DNA of 45,007 nucleotides, taken from assembly GCF_002252755.1 (NCBI RefSeq), contig NZ_NHOY01000108.1, positions 1 through 45,007 of the forward strand. Direction: 5' to 3'. Position numbers and translations under genes: made by a program. The notes below the pieces were generated by a model. It was not told the origin of the DNA. It worked only from the letters and a program-made list of their open reading frames with translations, and searched no databases. This DNA is from Halorubrum sp. Hd13 (GTDB lineage Archaea; Halobacteriota; Halobacteria; Halobacteriales; Haloferacaceae). Below, piece by piece: positions 32,415 to 41,518 of the stretch (the stretch's first letter is position 1; every line of letters starts with the position of its first letter).

Positions 32415-32632
32415 CTAAAGACGAATGCGTGTTCCCTATACACCTCGTCGATCAGTTGACTGCCGCCGCTGATGAACTCGGTGTGACGATGCGAATCGTT
32501 TCAGAAGATATCAGCGAGAATCGCTACGACTGCTGGCAGAGGCCGGAACGTAAATCAGTGGAATGCAAGTACAGAAGGCCGGTCAACACGGAAGAACAGT
32601 TCCAGAGATTAATGAGTGATCACGGTACCTAA
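32402..32632 (+). CDS. Small hypothetical ORF after the IS4 remnant, doubtful
   Basis: A 76-residue frame (MCVLTKDECVFPIHLVDQLT, then AADELGVTMRIVSEDISENR and a basic tail) overlaps the end of the transposase pseudogene. I do not recognise it. The first half is acidic and haloarchaeal-looking, the second half (DCWQRPERKSVECKYRRPVN) is not. It may be a remnant of a gene interrupted by the insertion. The stretch from 32633 to 32692 holds nothing else. Confidence 0.25.
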   Translation: MCVLTKDECVFPIHLVDQLTAAADELGVTMRIVSEDISENRYDCWQRPERKSVECKYRRPVNTEEQFQRLMSDHGT

Positions 32633-32692
32633 TACTCTCTCCACGTGTCCGTTGTTAGGGGAAATACACGCATCATCGGGTGCTGGCTGACT

Positions 32693-34129
32693 TCAGCTTT
32701 CGTGGTCCGCGAGGACATCACGGATCGATTCGGTGATGATGTTCATACCGACGGTTGCCTGACGCTGCGTCAGCACGAGCGGTGGGAGCAGGCGAAGCAC
32801 GCTTTTGTGACGCCCGGCGTACCAGACAAGAACGCCTCTGTGGTAACACTCGCGTTGGATCGACTCGACGAGTGATTTCGAGGGTTCGCCGTCCACTTCG
32901 AACTCGACGCCGGTGAACTGTCCTTTGCCACGGACGTCGACGACCTCATCGACGTCCTCGGCGAGTTCGCGGAACCGCGATCGGATGTATTCCCCGACGT
33001 CCGTCGCGTGATCGAGGAGGTCGTGCGACTCGATGTATTCGATCGCGCGCGTCCCGCCGACAAATGCGGGGACGTTACCGCGGAACGTACCCACATGACC
33101 GCCCGCCCCCCACGTGTCGTACTGTTCGTGGTACATCATCGCACCGATGGGGAGCCCAGAGCCGCCGATCCCCTTCGCCATCGTCATCGCGTCCGGCGTC
33201 ACACCCCAGTGCTCGGCCGCGAACCACTCGCCGGTGCGACCGAACCCAGTCTGAATCTCATCGAAAATAAGTAACGCGTCGTTGTCGTCCGCGATATCGC
33301 GAAGTCCATTTAGGAATCCCTCGTGCGGAACGACGACGCCACCTTCGCCTTGGATCGGCTCAACCCAGATCCCTGCGGGCGATTCGTGTCCGCCGTACGG
33401 GCTCTCGAATTTTCGTTGTACAGCGTCGAGCGCACGGGCACAGGGGCCGGCTTGACAGCAGTCAGCTGCGGGACAGAACGGCTCCACATCGCCGGTCGGC
33501 CCCGACTCGGTCGGATTCGGGAAGGGGACGTGGACGGCGTCAGCTAACAGTGGACCGTACCCCGTTTTATATGCCTTTCCTGCGGTAAGGCTGAGTGCGC
33601 CGGCCGTCGTACCGTGATACGACCCCTCGAAGGCGAGCAAGCCGTGGCGGCCAGTATTATGTTTGGCGAGCTTGATTGATCCCTCAATCGCGTCGCTGCC
33701 GCTTGGTCCACCGAAAATAATCTTGCTGTTTCCGCCGAGACCGTTGGGTGCGATATCGTTGAGCCGTTCAATAAATTCAATCCGGGCCGTGGTCGGGAAG
33801 TCCACGGTATGGGTGAGCTTCTCGAGTTGGTCTTGGACCCCTTCGAGGACGTATGGGTTAGAGTGCCCGACGTTCAGCACGCCGATTCCAGCAAAGAAGT
33901 CCAAGAACGTGTTTCCGTCGACGTCCCTGATGGTCGCTCCTTTGGCCTCTTCAAGCGCGACCGGTATGCGACGCGGGTATGCGACTGCGTTGCTGTCGAT
34001 CTCCCGCTGTCGCTTCAGTAACCGTTTCGATTCTGGCCCGGGAACCGTCCCCACGTCTGGCTCCATGGAAAAGTGTATTTCGTCGATTGGTGGGCTTGTT
34101 ACCATATTTTGCGAATTTTCCGAGAGCAT
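32693..34129 (-). CDS. Class III (PLP-dependent) aminotransferase, ornithine/GABA/diaminobutyrate type
   Basis: The 478-residue protein has the fold-type I PLP landmarks of class III aminotransferases: [20 protein letters not shown] near the N-terminus, [12 protein letters not shown] for phosphate binding (around residue 141), [26 protein letters not shown] (Asp290) and [14 protein letters not shown] (Lys319, Schiff base). Members transfer the terminal amino group of ornithine, GABA, diaminobutyrate or putrescine, and some are amino-acid racemases. An unusual Cys-rich stretch, [18 protein letters not shown] (residues 218-235), sits before the VEPIQGEGG motif. An Lrp regulator lies upstream on the same strand and an AOR gene diverges beyond it. 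ATG at 34105 is an alternative start. The substrate is not fixed by sequence. Confidence 0.87.
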   Translation of the reverse strand: MLSENSQNMVTSPPIDEIHFSMEPDVGTVPGPESKRLLKRQREIDSNAVAYPRRIPVALEEAKGATIRDVDGNTFLDFFAGIGVLNVGHSNPYVLEGVQDQLEKLTHTVDFPTTARIEFIERLNDIAPNGLGGNSKIIFGGPSGSDAIEGSIKLAKHNTGRHGLLAFEGSYHGTTAGALSLTAGKAYKTGYGPLLADAVHVPFPNPTESGPTGDVEPFCPAADCCQAGPCARALDAVQRKFESPYGGHESPAGIWVEPIQGEGGVVVPHEGFLNGLRDIADDNDALLIFDEIQTGFGRTGEWFAAEHWGVTPDAMTMAKGIGGSGLPIGAMMYHEQYDTWGAGGHVGTFRGNVPAFVGGTRAIEYIESHDLLDHATDVGEYIRSRFRELAEDVDEVVDVRGKGQFTGVEFEVDGEPSKSLVESIQRECYHRGVLVWYAGRHKSVLRLLPPLVLTQRQATVGMNIITESIRDVLADHES

Positions 34130-34300
34130 TTATATTTGATGTTTATCCGATTTTTATGACAAAAAACGGATTATATCCATACTTTTGCCAGCTAGCTTGA
34201 ATACCATTCAATAATTCAGATAACCGATACTGGCACGTAGTCCATTGGGTACACTCATATTCAACGTGAACGTTGGCAATACTACACCAAACGCAGTCCG

Positions 34301-34807
34301 TCAGATCGGATTAGCCGATTGCTCTTGGGTGAGCGCTTCGACGAGTGTGTCCTGTTCGAAGTCGTTTATCGGGTGTCGTTCGTTCTTCACCGTCGAAATG
34401 ACGAACTTCGAGCTGGTTCGCTGGATCTGGTCGATAGCCTCGTAAGAGTCAACGACTGACTCAACCATCGCACGGTCCGTAACGTGCCCGATGACGATGA
34501 AGTCCGTATCGCCCATAGTAAAGTACACCTGATTAATACCCTCAACGTTCGCGAGTTTCTCGCCGACAATATCGTGGTACCCCTCGTCGAACTCCGCGTA
34601 GACCTCGCTGATAATCGTGAGCGAGAGTCCCAACTTGGAGAGATCAATGTCAAACAAGTCGTTTTTGATGACTCCCCGTTCCCGTAGTTGGTTAAGTCGA
34701 TAGTGGACTGTTGATTTGGGAATGCTTGTGTATTTGTGTATCTCTCCGGGGCTAGTGGTTCCTTCTGACAACGCCGTTTTGAGAATCTGAATATCCTTTC
34801 GGTCCAT
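34301..34807 (-). CDS. Lrp/AsnC-family transcriptional regulator
   Basis: The start is set at the ATG at 34807 (MDRKDIQILKTALSEG), the usual opening; an upstream in-frame ATG at 34840 adds eleven residues. The 168-residue protein has an N-terminal helix-turn-helix (SPGEIHKYTSIPKSTVHYRL, residues 19-38) and a C-terminal ligand-sensing domain of the RAM type (YHDIVGEKLANVEGINQVYF, GDTDFIVIGHV). Lrp proteins respond to amino acids. It is encoded 171 bp upstream of the aminotransferase and divergent from the AOR gene, so it probably controls one or both. Confidence 0.88.
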   Translation of the reverse strand: MDRKDIQILKTALSEGTTSPGEIHKYTSIPKSTVHYRLNQLRERGVIKNDLFDIDLSKLGLSLTIISEVYAEFDEGYHDIVGEKLANVEGINQVYFTMGDTDFIVIGHVTDRAMVESVVDSYEAIDQIQRTSSKFVISTVKNERHPINDFEQDTLVEALTQEQSANPI

Positions 34808-35092
34808 GGTGAGTAATCCCGTGTTCCCCACTACGTCCACGAGTTTAAATTGTATCGAGTGTCGTCAGTATTAAATCTTGTTTATATGTTGGACTGTATC
34901 TAGGTTTTGGGGGAGATTTGAATCTCGTTTATACGAAACGACGGGATAGAGAGCTGATACCAATGAACACTCTGAGTTGGAGCGCGCCAGCTTCGTTCGA
35001 TAAATACATAAAATATTGACTGGTATCCGATCTAGGCAGTTTCTAGTGGATAGTAAGCAATATTTATTAGCTTACCGAGACATCGAACGAAC

Positions 35093-36778
35093 ATGTTGTG
35101 TAGCCGGGGGCCAATGCTCACCATCGACGTAGACAGTCATGAAACCAGTAAGACTTCGATTGGATCGATTCAAGAGCGGTACGTCGGGGGACGAGGAGTC
35201 GGGACCCGCGTGGCACACGAACGGATCCCGTTTGATGTTGACCCACTCGGTCCCGAGAACCGACTCGTGTTCACCACGGGACCGATGCAGACGTCGAACA
35301 TGAGTTTCACCGGCCGGATGAACTGCACCGGGGTTTCGCCACTGACCGACGGGTTGTTGTCGAGCAACGCGGGTGGCTTCATGTCCCGGAACTTCGCTGA
35401 TACGGGGTACGGCGCCGTCGAACTCACCGGGGCGAGCGAGGAGTTGGTCGCTGTTCACGTCCGCGACGATGGCGTCGAGTTCGAGGAAGTCGATCACCTC
35501 ACCGGCGCGACCGTCCCAGAGACGGTCGAGTATTTTGAATCCCAGCGGGGCATCACGAGCGATCAGACGGCTGTAATAGGTCCTGCGGGCGAGAATAAGG
35601 TGCGATTCGCCTCGATCATGACTTCAGAAGAGCGCGCCTTCGGGCGCGGTGGACTCGGTGCTGTCATGGGCGCGAAGGGAATCAAGGCCGTGACCTTCGG
35701 CGGGGACAGTGCTCCAGAGATTAACATCCCCGCAACTCAAGCGGAGATTCACCGAGAGGCCGCGACTGCGGACGACATCATGAAAGAGCAGGGGACGGTG
35801 GCAGCCATGGATTTGGCAAACGAGGTAAACGGTCTGCCATCTTACTACTTTTCCGAACAGCAGTTCGAGGGCGTCGAGGGCATCAACGGTGCGGCAGTCG
35901 CCGACAAGAAGTACAAGAAAGGGACCTGTTCGGCCTGTGCCTTCGCCTGCAAGTTGCCGACAAAAGATGAGGCGGCCGGTGTCGAGACCGAAGGGCCAGA
36001 GTTCGAAGTCGCGATGGCTTTCGGGTCCAACTCCGGCGTCGATGACATCGTTGAAGTCATGAAGTCTAACGAGCAATGTGACCGCTACGGCATGGACGCC
36101 ATCTCAGCAGGTAACTCGGTAGCGGCCTATCTCGCTGCCGAGGACGAGTTCGGAAACACCGAGCTGATCCACGACACAGTCAAAAAAATCGCTCACCGCG
36201 AAGGAATTGGCGACACACTCGCAGAGGGGATTGACCGCTTCCATGAGGAGATTGGCGTCGAAAACTGGTCAGTCAAGGGAATGGACTTTGCCGCCCACGA
36301 GGGACGGGTCCTCAACGGACAGGGGCTATCATACGCGACCGCGAACCGCGGCGCCGATCATATGTATTCGACGTTCTACTCGGTCGAGTACCCCTTCGTT
36401 GAACCGGATGAGGCGCTCGAACCCGAAGGAACCATCGGGAAATCCGAGACTCTCGTTGACCGCGAGGACCTCATGGCGTTCAACGATAGCGGCGTCATCT
36501 GCAAGTTTTCCCGGAGCTACATGAGTCCCGAGCGCTACGAAGCGCTGTTCGGCGTCGACTATGAGGATCTGCTGGAAGTCGGTTCCAGGACAGTTACATT
36601 AGAACGACACTTCAACAATCAGCGTGGCTTCGACCGCGACGACGACAAGCTGCCGTACGACCTCCCGGACTTCGAGGCCGCACTCGACGAGTATTACGAA
36701 GTGCGTGGCTGGAAAGACGGCCTCGTCCCAGAAGACGCGCTCCCAGAGGAGTACGGGCAGCGTTCCATTGGTGTCTGA
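35093..36778 (+). CDS. aor: Aldehyde:ferredoxin oxidoreductase (tungsten/molybdopterin type)
   Basis: The 561-residue protein has the AOR domain order. The N-terminal pterin-binding domain contains YVGGRGVGTRV, RLVFTTGPMQ and EERAFGRGGLGAVMGAKGIK. The iron-sulfur ligands are CSACAFAC (Cys279, Cys282, Cys286) plus Cys470 in DSGVICKFSR, forming one [4Fe-4S] cluster. Pterin/tungsten motifs include ETEGPEFEVAMAFGSN and CDRYGMDAISAGN. It oxidises aldehydes to acids and passes electrons to ferredoxin. The first ATG (35093) is chosen because a TATA-like element (ATTTATTAG, 35062-35070) lies about 27 bp upstream and the spacing to GGRG suits the family; ATG at 35114 is possible. Its neighbours suggest amino- or polyamine-derived aldehydes as substrates. 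Confidence 0.88.
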   Translation: MLCSRGPMLTIDVDSHETSKTSIGSIQERYVGGRGVGTRVAHERIPFDVDPLGPENRLVFTTGPMQTSNMSFTGRMNCTGVSPLTDGLLSSNAGGFMSRNFADTGYGAVELTGASEELVAVHVRDDGVEFEEVDHLTGATVPETVEYFESQRGITSDQTAVIGPAGENKVRFASIMTSEERAFGRGGLGAVMGAKGIKAVTFGGDSAPEINIPATQAEIHREAATADDIMKEQGTVAAMDLANEVNGLPSYYFSEQQFEGVEGINGAAVADKKYKKGTCSACAFACKLPTKDEAAGVETEGPEFEVAMAFGSNSGVDDIVEVMKSNEQCDRYGMDAISAGNSVAAYLAAEDEFGNTELIHDTVKKIAHREGIGDTLAEGIDRFHEEIGVENWSVKGMDFAAHEGRVLNGQGLSYATANRGADHMYSTFYSVEYPFVEPDEALEPEGTIGKSETLVDREDLMAFNDSGVICKFSRSYMSPERYEALFGVDYEDLLEVGSRTVTLERHFNNQRGFDRDDDKLPYDLPDFEAALDEYYEVRGWKDGLVPEDALPEEYGQRSIGV

Positions 36779-36953
36779 CCGGTATACGAAAGAACAGTAG
36801 CGACACAGACCGTTCGGCTTCGGTCCGTCACTATTGAACCTCGTTCATATAACGAAATAGTATATGATAAAAATACAAATACTGTGCTTGGCAGTAGATA
36901 TTACACGTTCAGTGGGTTATTATGACTGATGAACATGACATGAGCGGAAACAC

Positions 36954-37970
36954 ATGACGAAGAACAGAGACGGCACCCAATTCGAAGAGCAGATGTCCGT
37001 GGATAGGGACGCCGAGATTGAACTCGCGTACACGGGACGTGATACGTTCCTGAAAGGCGACAGCCGAGACGTGACGGATCTGGAGGGGTTTGATGTCGGG
37101 GTCTTGGGAGTGCCCTACGACGGCGCACTGAGCAATCGACCGGGCGCGCGCTACGGGCCGAGAGCGATACGCAGAGCCAGCGCTTGGTGGGCGTACCTCT
37201 CCGAGTACAAGGGCGGCCTCACGAACGTGAATACCCGGGCGCAGGTCGACTTCTCCGATCTCCGCGTGGCGGACTGTGGCGATGTCCCGGTCTTACCGAT
37301 GGACCGAGAGCGCACCGCGGAGCGTATCGAATCCCGTGTTTCATCGATCGCCGAGCAGGCGTTTCCGGTGATACTCGGCGGCGATCACTACTGTACTTAC
37401 CCGTCGTTCCTCGGTGTCGCGCGTACGATCGACGCGGACTCGGTCGGACTCGTTCAGATCGACGCCCACAGCGACACCGTCACTGAGAGCCCGGTGTTCG
37501 GGGAGCACTATCACGGGTCAAGCACACGCCTGATCGCCGAGTCGGAGTGGTGCGAGTACGACGCGATCAGTCAGGTCGGCATTCGGGGATACGAGGGCCC
37601 CGACTTCTTCGAGTTCGTCGACGACGTCGGCCTCTCTGTTTTTACCCAACGCGAGGTCCGCGAGCGCGGCGTCGCCGATGTCGTCACTGACGCCATCGAG
37701 GCGGCCGCGGCGGAAACAGACGCCGTCTACCTCACCTTCGATATCGACTCAGTCGACCCGAGCGTCGCGCCGGGGACCGGAACGCCGGAACCCGACGGGC
37801 TTTCGGCGCATCAGGCGCTAAAGATAATGGAAATCGCGGGCACGCACCCGGATATTGCGGCCGTTGATCTCATGGAGGTCTCGCCGGAGTATGACCCGAC
37901 AATGTCGACTCAAATCCTCGCGGCCAGCGCACTCGTGACCCTCCTCGAACGGCAGTTCGCGGAGAAGTAG
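36954..37970 (+). CDS. Agmatinase/ureohydrolase family (guanidino-group hydrolase)
   Basis: The 338-residue protein carries the binuclear manganese site of ureohydrolases: VILGGDHYCTYP (His145), QIDAHSDT (Asp170, His172, Asp174) and TFDIDSVDPS (Asp263, Asp265), with VPYDGALSNRPGARYGPRAI near the start. Such enzymes release urea from agmatine, guanidinobutyrate, guanidinopropionate, arginine or formiminoglutamate. The layout is nearest to agmatinase and its guanidino-acid relatives. It lies 175 bp downstream of the AOR gene on the same strand and converges on potA of a polyamine-type ABC transporter, 21 bp away. Agmatine to putrescine plus urea is therefore the leading idea, but the side-chain specificity cannot be read here. 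Confidence 0.87.
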   Translation: MTKNRDGTQFEEQMSVDRDAEIELAYTGRDTFLKGDSRDVTDLEGFDVGVLGVPYDGALSNRPGARYGPRAIRRASAWWAYLSEYKGGLTNVNTRAQVDFSDLRVADCGDVPVLPMDRERTAERIESRVSSIAEQAFPVILGGDHYCTYPSFLGVARTIDADSVGLVQIDAHSDTVTESPVFGEHYHGSSTRLIAESEWCEYDAISQVGIRGYEGPDFFEFVDDVGLSVFTQREVRERGVADVVTDAIEAAAAETDAVYLTFDIDSVDPSVAPGTGTPEPDGLSAHQALKIMEIAGTHPDIAAVDLMEVSPEYDPTMSTQILAASALVTLLERQFAEK

Positions 37971-37991
37971 GTGAGAGGATACGAGACCGGA

Positions 37992-39146
37992 TCAGTCGAG
38001 GATAATTCTACACGCCTCTGTCGGGAAGCTGACGGTTACCTCATCGTCCTCTGCGAAGTTTGTTGTTTCCTCGTTGATCTGGCGCTCGACCTCGAAGTGT
38101 TTGCCGTTGACGTCGATCCGATACAGCTTCAGCGATCCTTTGTAAATCGTGTCGAGGATGGTCCCAGTCCATTCGTTGGCGTATCCGCTCGAGTCATCGT
38201 ACGGTTTGAGGACAACTTCCTCCGGTCGAACCGACACGGCGGCGGACCGCCCACTGTCGTCGGCACTATGCGGGATTGAGACTGTGAACCGACCGTCATC
38301 GGTCTGAAGTGACATTCCGTCGTTGGAGATAGTTCCCTCGAAGAGGTTCGTTTCCCCGATGAAGGTGGCGACAAACTGTGTCTCCGGCGACGTGTACAGT
38401 TCGTCAACCGGCCCGATCTGCTCAATCTGTCCGTCGTTCATCACGGCGATACGGTCGGACATCGTTAGCGCCTCTTCCTGGTCGTGGGTGACGTAGATGA
38501 ACGTGATCCCGAGTTCCTCTTGGATATCTTTGAGCTCGACCTGCATGTGCTGTCTAAGCTTCCGGTCGAGGCTCGCGAGCGGTTCGTCGAGGAGGAGCAC
38601 GTCGGGTTCACGGACGACGGCTCGGGCCATCGCGACGCGCTGTTTCTGTCCGCCCGACAGCTCTGTTGCTTGGCGGTCTTCGTACCCCGAGAGTTCGACC
38701 ATCTCCAGAGCGTCTGCGATCCTGGTCTCACGTTCGTCCTCGGGGACACCGTCCATCTCTAGTCCGAACGAGATGTTCTCACCGACAGTCATGTGCGGAA
38801 ACAGGGCCCACTCCTGGAACACCATCGACGTGTCGCGGCTGTTCGCGGACTGCGCGGTTACGCGCTTCCCACTGATGGCCACGTCTCCATCAGTCGGTGT
38901 CTCGAGCCCGCTGATCATCCGCAACGTCGTGGACTTTCCACACCCTGACGGCCCGAGTAGCGTCAGGAACTCGCCCGATTCAATCTTGAGGTTCACGCCG
39001 TCGACGGCGACGAGGTCCCCGAACTCCTTCCGGAGGTTCTGCAAGTGGACCGATCCTCGCTTGAAGTCGCCCTCCGATCCGGTTCTATCGGATTCCGTCC
39101 GTTTAGTCCCCGAATCCTGCGTGTTGTTGCTCTCGCTCACCGTCAT
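37992..39146 (-). CDS. potA: ABC transporter ATP-binding protein, spermidine/putrescine (PotA) type
   Basis: The 384-residue protein has an ABC ATPase domain with Walker A LLGPSGCGKST (residues 63-73), the Q-loop in MVFQEWALFPHMT, the signature TELSGGQKQRVAMARA (residues 161-176), Walker B LLLLDEPLASLD, and the switch region VTHDQEEALTMSDRI. A C-terminal TOBE-type domain follows from about residue 280 (VSVRPEEVVLKP). This is the PotA arrangement used for polyamine or related uptake. It is downstream of potD on the same strand with 35 bp between, and probably co-transcribed. The N-terminal 28 residues are polar and look like a disordered extension. Confidence 0.88.
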   Translation of the reverse strand: MTVSESNNTQDSGTKRTESDRTGSEGDFKRGSVHLQNLRKEFGDLVAVDGVNLKIESGEFLTLLGPSGCGKSTTLRMISGLETPTDGDVAISGKRVTAQSANSRDTSMVFQEWALFPHMTVGENISFGLEMDGVPEDERETRIADALEMVELSGYEDRQATELSGGQKQRVAMARAVVREPDVLLLDEPLASLDRKLRQHMQVELKDIQEELGITFIYVTHDQEEALTMSDRIAVMNDGQIEQIGPVDELYTSPETQFVATFIGETNLFEGTISNDGMSLQTDDGRFTVSIPHSADDSGRSAAVSVRPEEVVLKPYDDSSGYANEWTGTILDTIYKGSLKLYRIDVNGKHFEVERQINEETTNFAEDDEVTVSFPTEACRIILD

Positions 39147-39181
39147 TTGTAGATATCCATTTCTCTCATACGGTTACACGT

Positions 39182-40342
39182 CTACATATCACTTTGCGAT
39201 TTCGCCCGTTCCCACATGTTCGTCCAGTCCTCGGTCATATCGGAGAACTCGTAGGGCGTGGTCTGTGCGGCGATCTCTTCGGCGGCGTCGAATCCGTCCT
39301 CGGAGAACATCAGCGCAGACTGCTCCTCGGCGCTGAACATGTCGAAGGACTCGGTGTTGACCGGGGGACTCTTGGCGGCCGGCTCCCAAGAGATGCTCTT
39401 CTGTCCTTCGGGGCTGACAACGGTCCTCATGAACTCTTTGGCCAGTTCTCGGTCGGTCGGATTTTTGACCATACACATCCCCTCGGTCCACTGCATCCCG
39501 CCCTCCTCGGGCAGCACGACGCTGACCCAGTCGGCGCCGCCGGCTCGCAGCTCGGACATCGTGAAGTTCCCGACAGGAGACATGACGATGTCGTTCTGGT
39601 TGAACGCCTGCCGGATGGCGCTGGTCCCGCTGTAGATGGCCTCGAACTGGTTGAACATCTGGACGAGGTGGTCCTCGATGTCGCTCAGCTCCTCGTCGCT
39701 CTGTTCGAAGGGGTCGTACCCGAGCGTTAATGCGATCTTCGGGATGTTCCAGGTCGGCCAGTCCATGATGCCCATCTTGCCGGAGTACTGGCCGTCGGGG
39801 CCACCCGTCCAGAGGACGTCGTAGGACTGGTAGTGGTCCGCTTCGACCTCGTCAGTGTTGACCGTCAGCGTGTCCCAGCCCCACCGCGTCGGGAGCGCGT
39901 ACATCTCGTCATCGTACTCGAACGACGAGAACGGCCACTGGAACCGCGGGATGAAGTTACTCATCGCCGAGAAGTCGTCCGAGTTGAGGGGTTCGATCGT
40001 CCCCGCCTCCGCGTGGCGCTGGGCCCACGTGTTGTTGACCGTCAGGAGGTCGTAGTCCTCCGTCCCGCCGCTCTGGAGGTTGTTCAGCGCCTCGGAGTCG
40101 CTGGAGACGAGGCTGATGCTGACCGTCGCGTCGTTCTCCTCTTCGAACTTGTCAACGATGGTGTCGGTCCCGTATCCTTCCCAAGTCAGGACGTTGATCT
40201 CCGTGGCGCTCCCGCCGCTGGAGAAACACCCCGCCAGCGCCGCCGTCCCGACCGCGCCTGACGCCTGCACAAAGCGACGCCGGGAAAATCCTGTGTGACC
40301 GTGTCCTGCCGTGCGTTTCGTTTTCGGTTTCTCGTCCGTCAT
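39182..40342 (-). CDS. potD: PotD-type extracellular substrate-binding lipoprotein
   Basis: The start at 40342 (MTDEKPKTKRTAGHGH) is chosen because a TATA-like stretch lies about 33 bp upstream; the frame is open to 40423. The 386-residue protein has a Tat signal (FSRRRFVQASGAVGTAALAG) ending in the lipobox Cys, then a periplasmic-binding fold of the PotD/PotF type (INVLTWEGYGTDTIVDKFEE, YDLLTVNNTWAQRHAEAGTI, RWGWDTLTVNTDEV). It captures polyamines or a similar solute for the PotABC complex. It is divergent from potBC, an uncommon split arrangement of the four genes. Confidence 0.87.
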   Translation of the reverse strand: MTDEKPKTKRTAGHGHTGFSRRRFVQASGAVGTAALAGCFSSGGSATEINVLTWEGYGTDTIVDKFEEENDATVSISLVSSDSEALNNLQSGGTEDYDLLTVNNTWAQRHAEAGTIEPLNSDDFSAMSNFIPRFQWPFSSFEYDDEMYALPTRWGWDTLTVNTDEVEADHYQSYDVLWTGGPDGQYSGKMGIMDWPTWNIPKIALTLGYDPFEQSDEELSDIEDHLVQMFNQFEAIYSGTSAIRQAFNQNDIVMSPVGNFTMSELRAGGADWVSVVLPEEGGMQWTEGMCMVKNPTDRELAKEFMRTVVSPEGQKSISWEPAAKSPPVNTESFDMFSAEEQSALMFSEDGFDAAEEIAAQTTPYEFSDMTEDWTNMWERAKSQSDM

Positions 40343-40585
40343 ATCTGTTCCATGGAGGCATGGAGAGCCAGGGGTTATAGTATTTCCGCATATAGTACAT
40401 ATTTGCTTGGAATTGTACGACACTATCCGATAGGATTGGAGATTATTAATTCATATCTCACACCGGTTTCCTTTCGACCTCTTTCCGTCCCGGTATCGCG
40501 AACCGTTCTGGCCGACTCGCGGCGACGTTCATCGACGGTTAGGAGCGGTGTACGAAACTTCTGAACGAGGACGGGGTGGACCGGA

Positions 40586-40596
40586 ACATATATCGG
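40586..40596 (+). promoter_or_regulatory. TATA element of potBC
   Basis: ACATATATCGG lies about 29 bp before the potB ATG at 40620, consistent with a leaderless transcript. The 277-bp divergent region between potD and potB presumably holds shared regulatory sites, but no clear palindrome was recognised. Confidence 0.5.
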
Positions 40597-40619
40597 GTGG
40601 AGTTCAGTAAGGTGTGGCC

Positions 40620-41516
40620 ATGGTAGAGATCACAGACAAAATAAATAGTAAAGTTCGGACGATAACTAACCGGATACCTATCTCGGACACGTTCCTCGTC
40701 ACCGGCGGTCCGATACTGCTATTGGAGATGCTGCTTTTCCTCGGACCGATCTTGATCATGTTCTACATCGCCGTGATTCAGATGGAGAACTTACAGCTGG
40801 TTCACGAGCTCTCGCTGCAGAACTACGTCGAGGTGTTCTCGGGGGCCGCGAACATAGAGGCGATCAAGAACACGGTGTTCCTATCCATGCTGACGACATT
40901 CACCGCGGCGGTCGTCGCGTACCCCTTCGCCTACTACATCGCGCGACACGGCGGCCGGTTCAAAAATCAGCTCTTGATCCTGGTGATGATCCCGTTCTGG
41001 ACCAACTACATCGTTCGGGTGTACGGCTGGCAGATCATCCTCGGGTCGGAGGGGATCATCAACTCGCTGTTAATCTGGTTAAACGTCATCAACGAGCCGA
41101 TCGGCTGGCTGTTGAACACAAACTTCTCTATCTGGCTCGGGTTGACCTACCTCTGGCTGCCGTTTATGATCCTCCCACTGTACGCCAGCCTAGAGAAGAT
41201 AGACGAGACTCTGATCGAGGCCGCCTACGACCTCGGCGCGACGAGACGAGCCGTGTTCAAGCGGGTTATCCTCCCGCTCTCGATCCCGGGGCTCGTCGGC
41301 GGGACGATCTTCGTGTTCATCTTCAGCATGGGCGCGTACATCGTGCCGGCGATGATCGGCGGCGGGCAGCTGTTCGTCGGAACCAGAATCGCACACGAGT
41401 TCGGCATCGGCGGGGACTGGGCGCAGGGCGCGGCCCTCGGGAGCGTCCTGATGATCGTCGTCGCCGGGACGCTGTGGTCACTGATGGGCTACACTAACAT
41501 GGAGGAGATGTTCTAA
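40620..41516 (+). CDS. potB: ABC transporter permease, PotB type
   Basis: The start at the ATG at 40620 (MVEITDKINSKVRTI) is preferred over a GTG at 40614. The 298-residue membrane protein has six hydrophobic segments. The inner-membrane EAA loop that contacts the ATPase is visible as IEAAYDLGATRRAVFKRVIL, followed by PLSIPGLVGGTIFVFIFSMG. It matches the first permease of spermidine/putrescine-type importers. The potC ATG follows two nucleotides after its stop. Confidence 0.9.
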   Translation: MVEITDKINSKVRTITNRIPISDTFLVTGGPILLLEMLLFLGPILIMFYIAVIQMENLQLVHELSLQNYVEVFSGAANIEAIKNTVFLSMLTTFTAAVVAYPFAYYIARHGGRFKNQLLILVMIPFWTNYIVRVYGWQIILGSEGIINSLLIWLNVINEPIGWLLNTNFSIWLGLTYLWLPFMILPLYASLEKIDETLIEAAYDLGATRRAVFKRVILPLSIPGLVGGTIFVFIFSMGAYIVPAMIGGGQLFVGTRIAHEFGIGGDWAQGAALGSVLMIVVAGTLWSLMGYTNMEEMF

Positions 41517-41518
41517 CG

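Noticed and set aside
38497-39336. 279-codon plus-strand open frame
   Set aside because: Antisense to potA and the end of potD; Ser/Arg-rich shadow.
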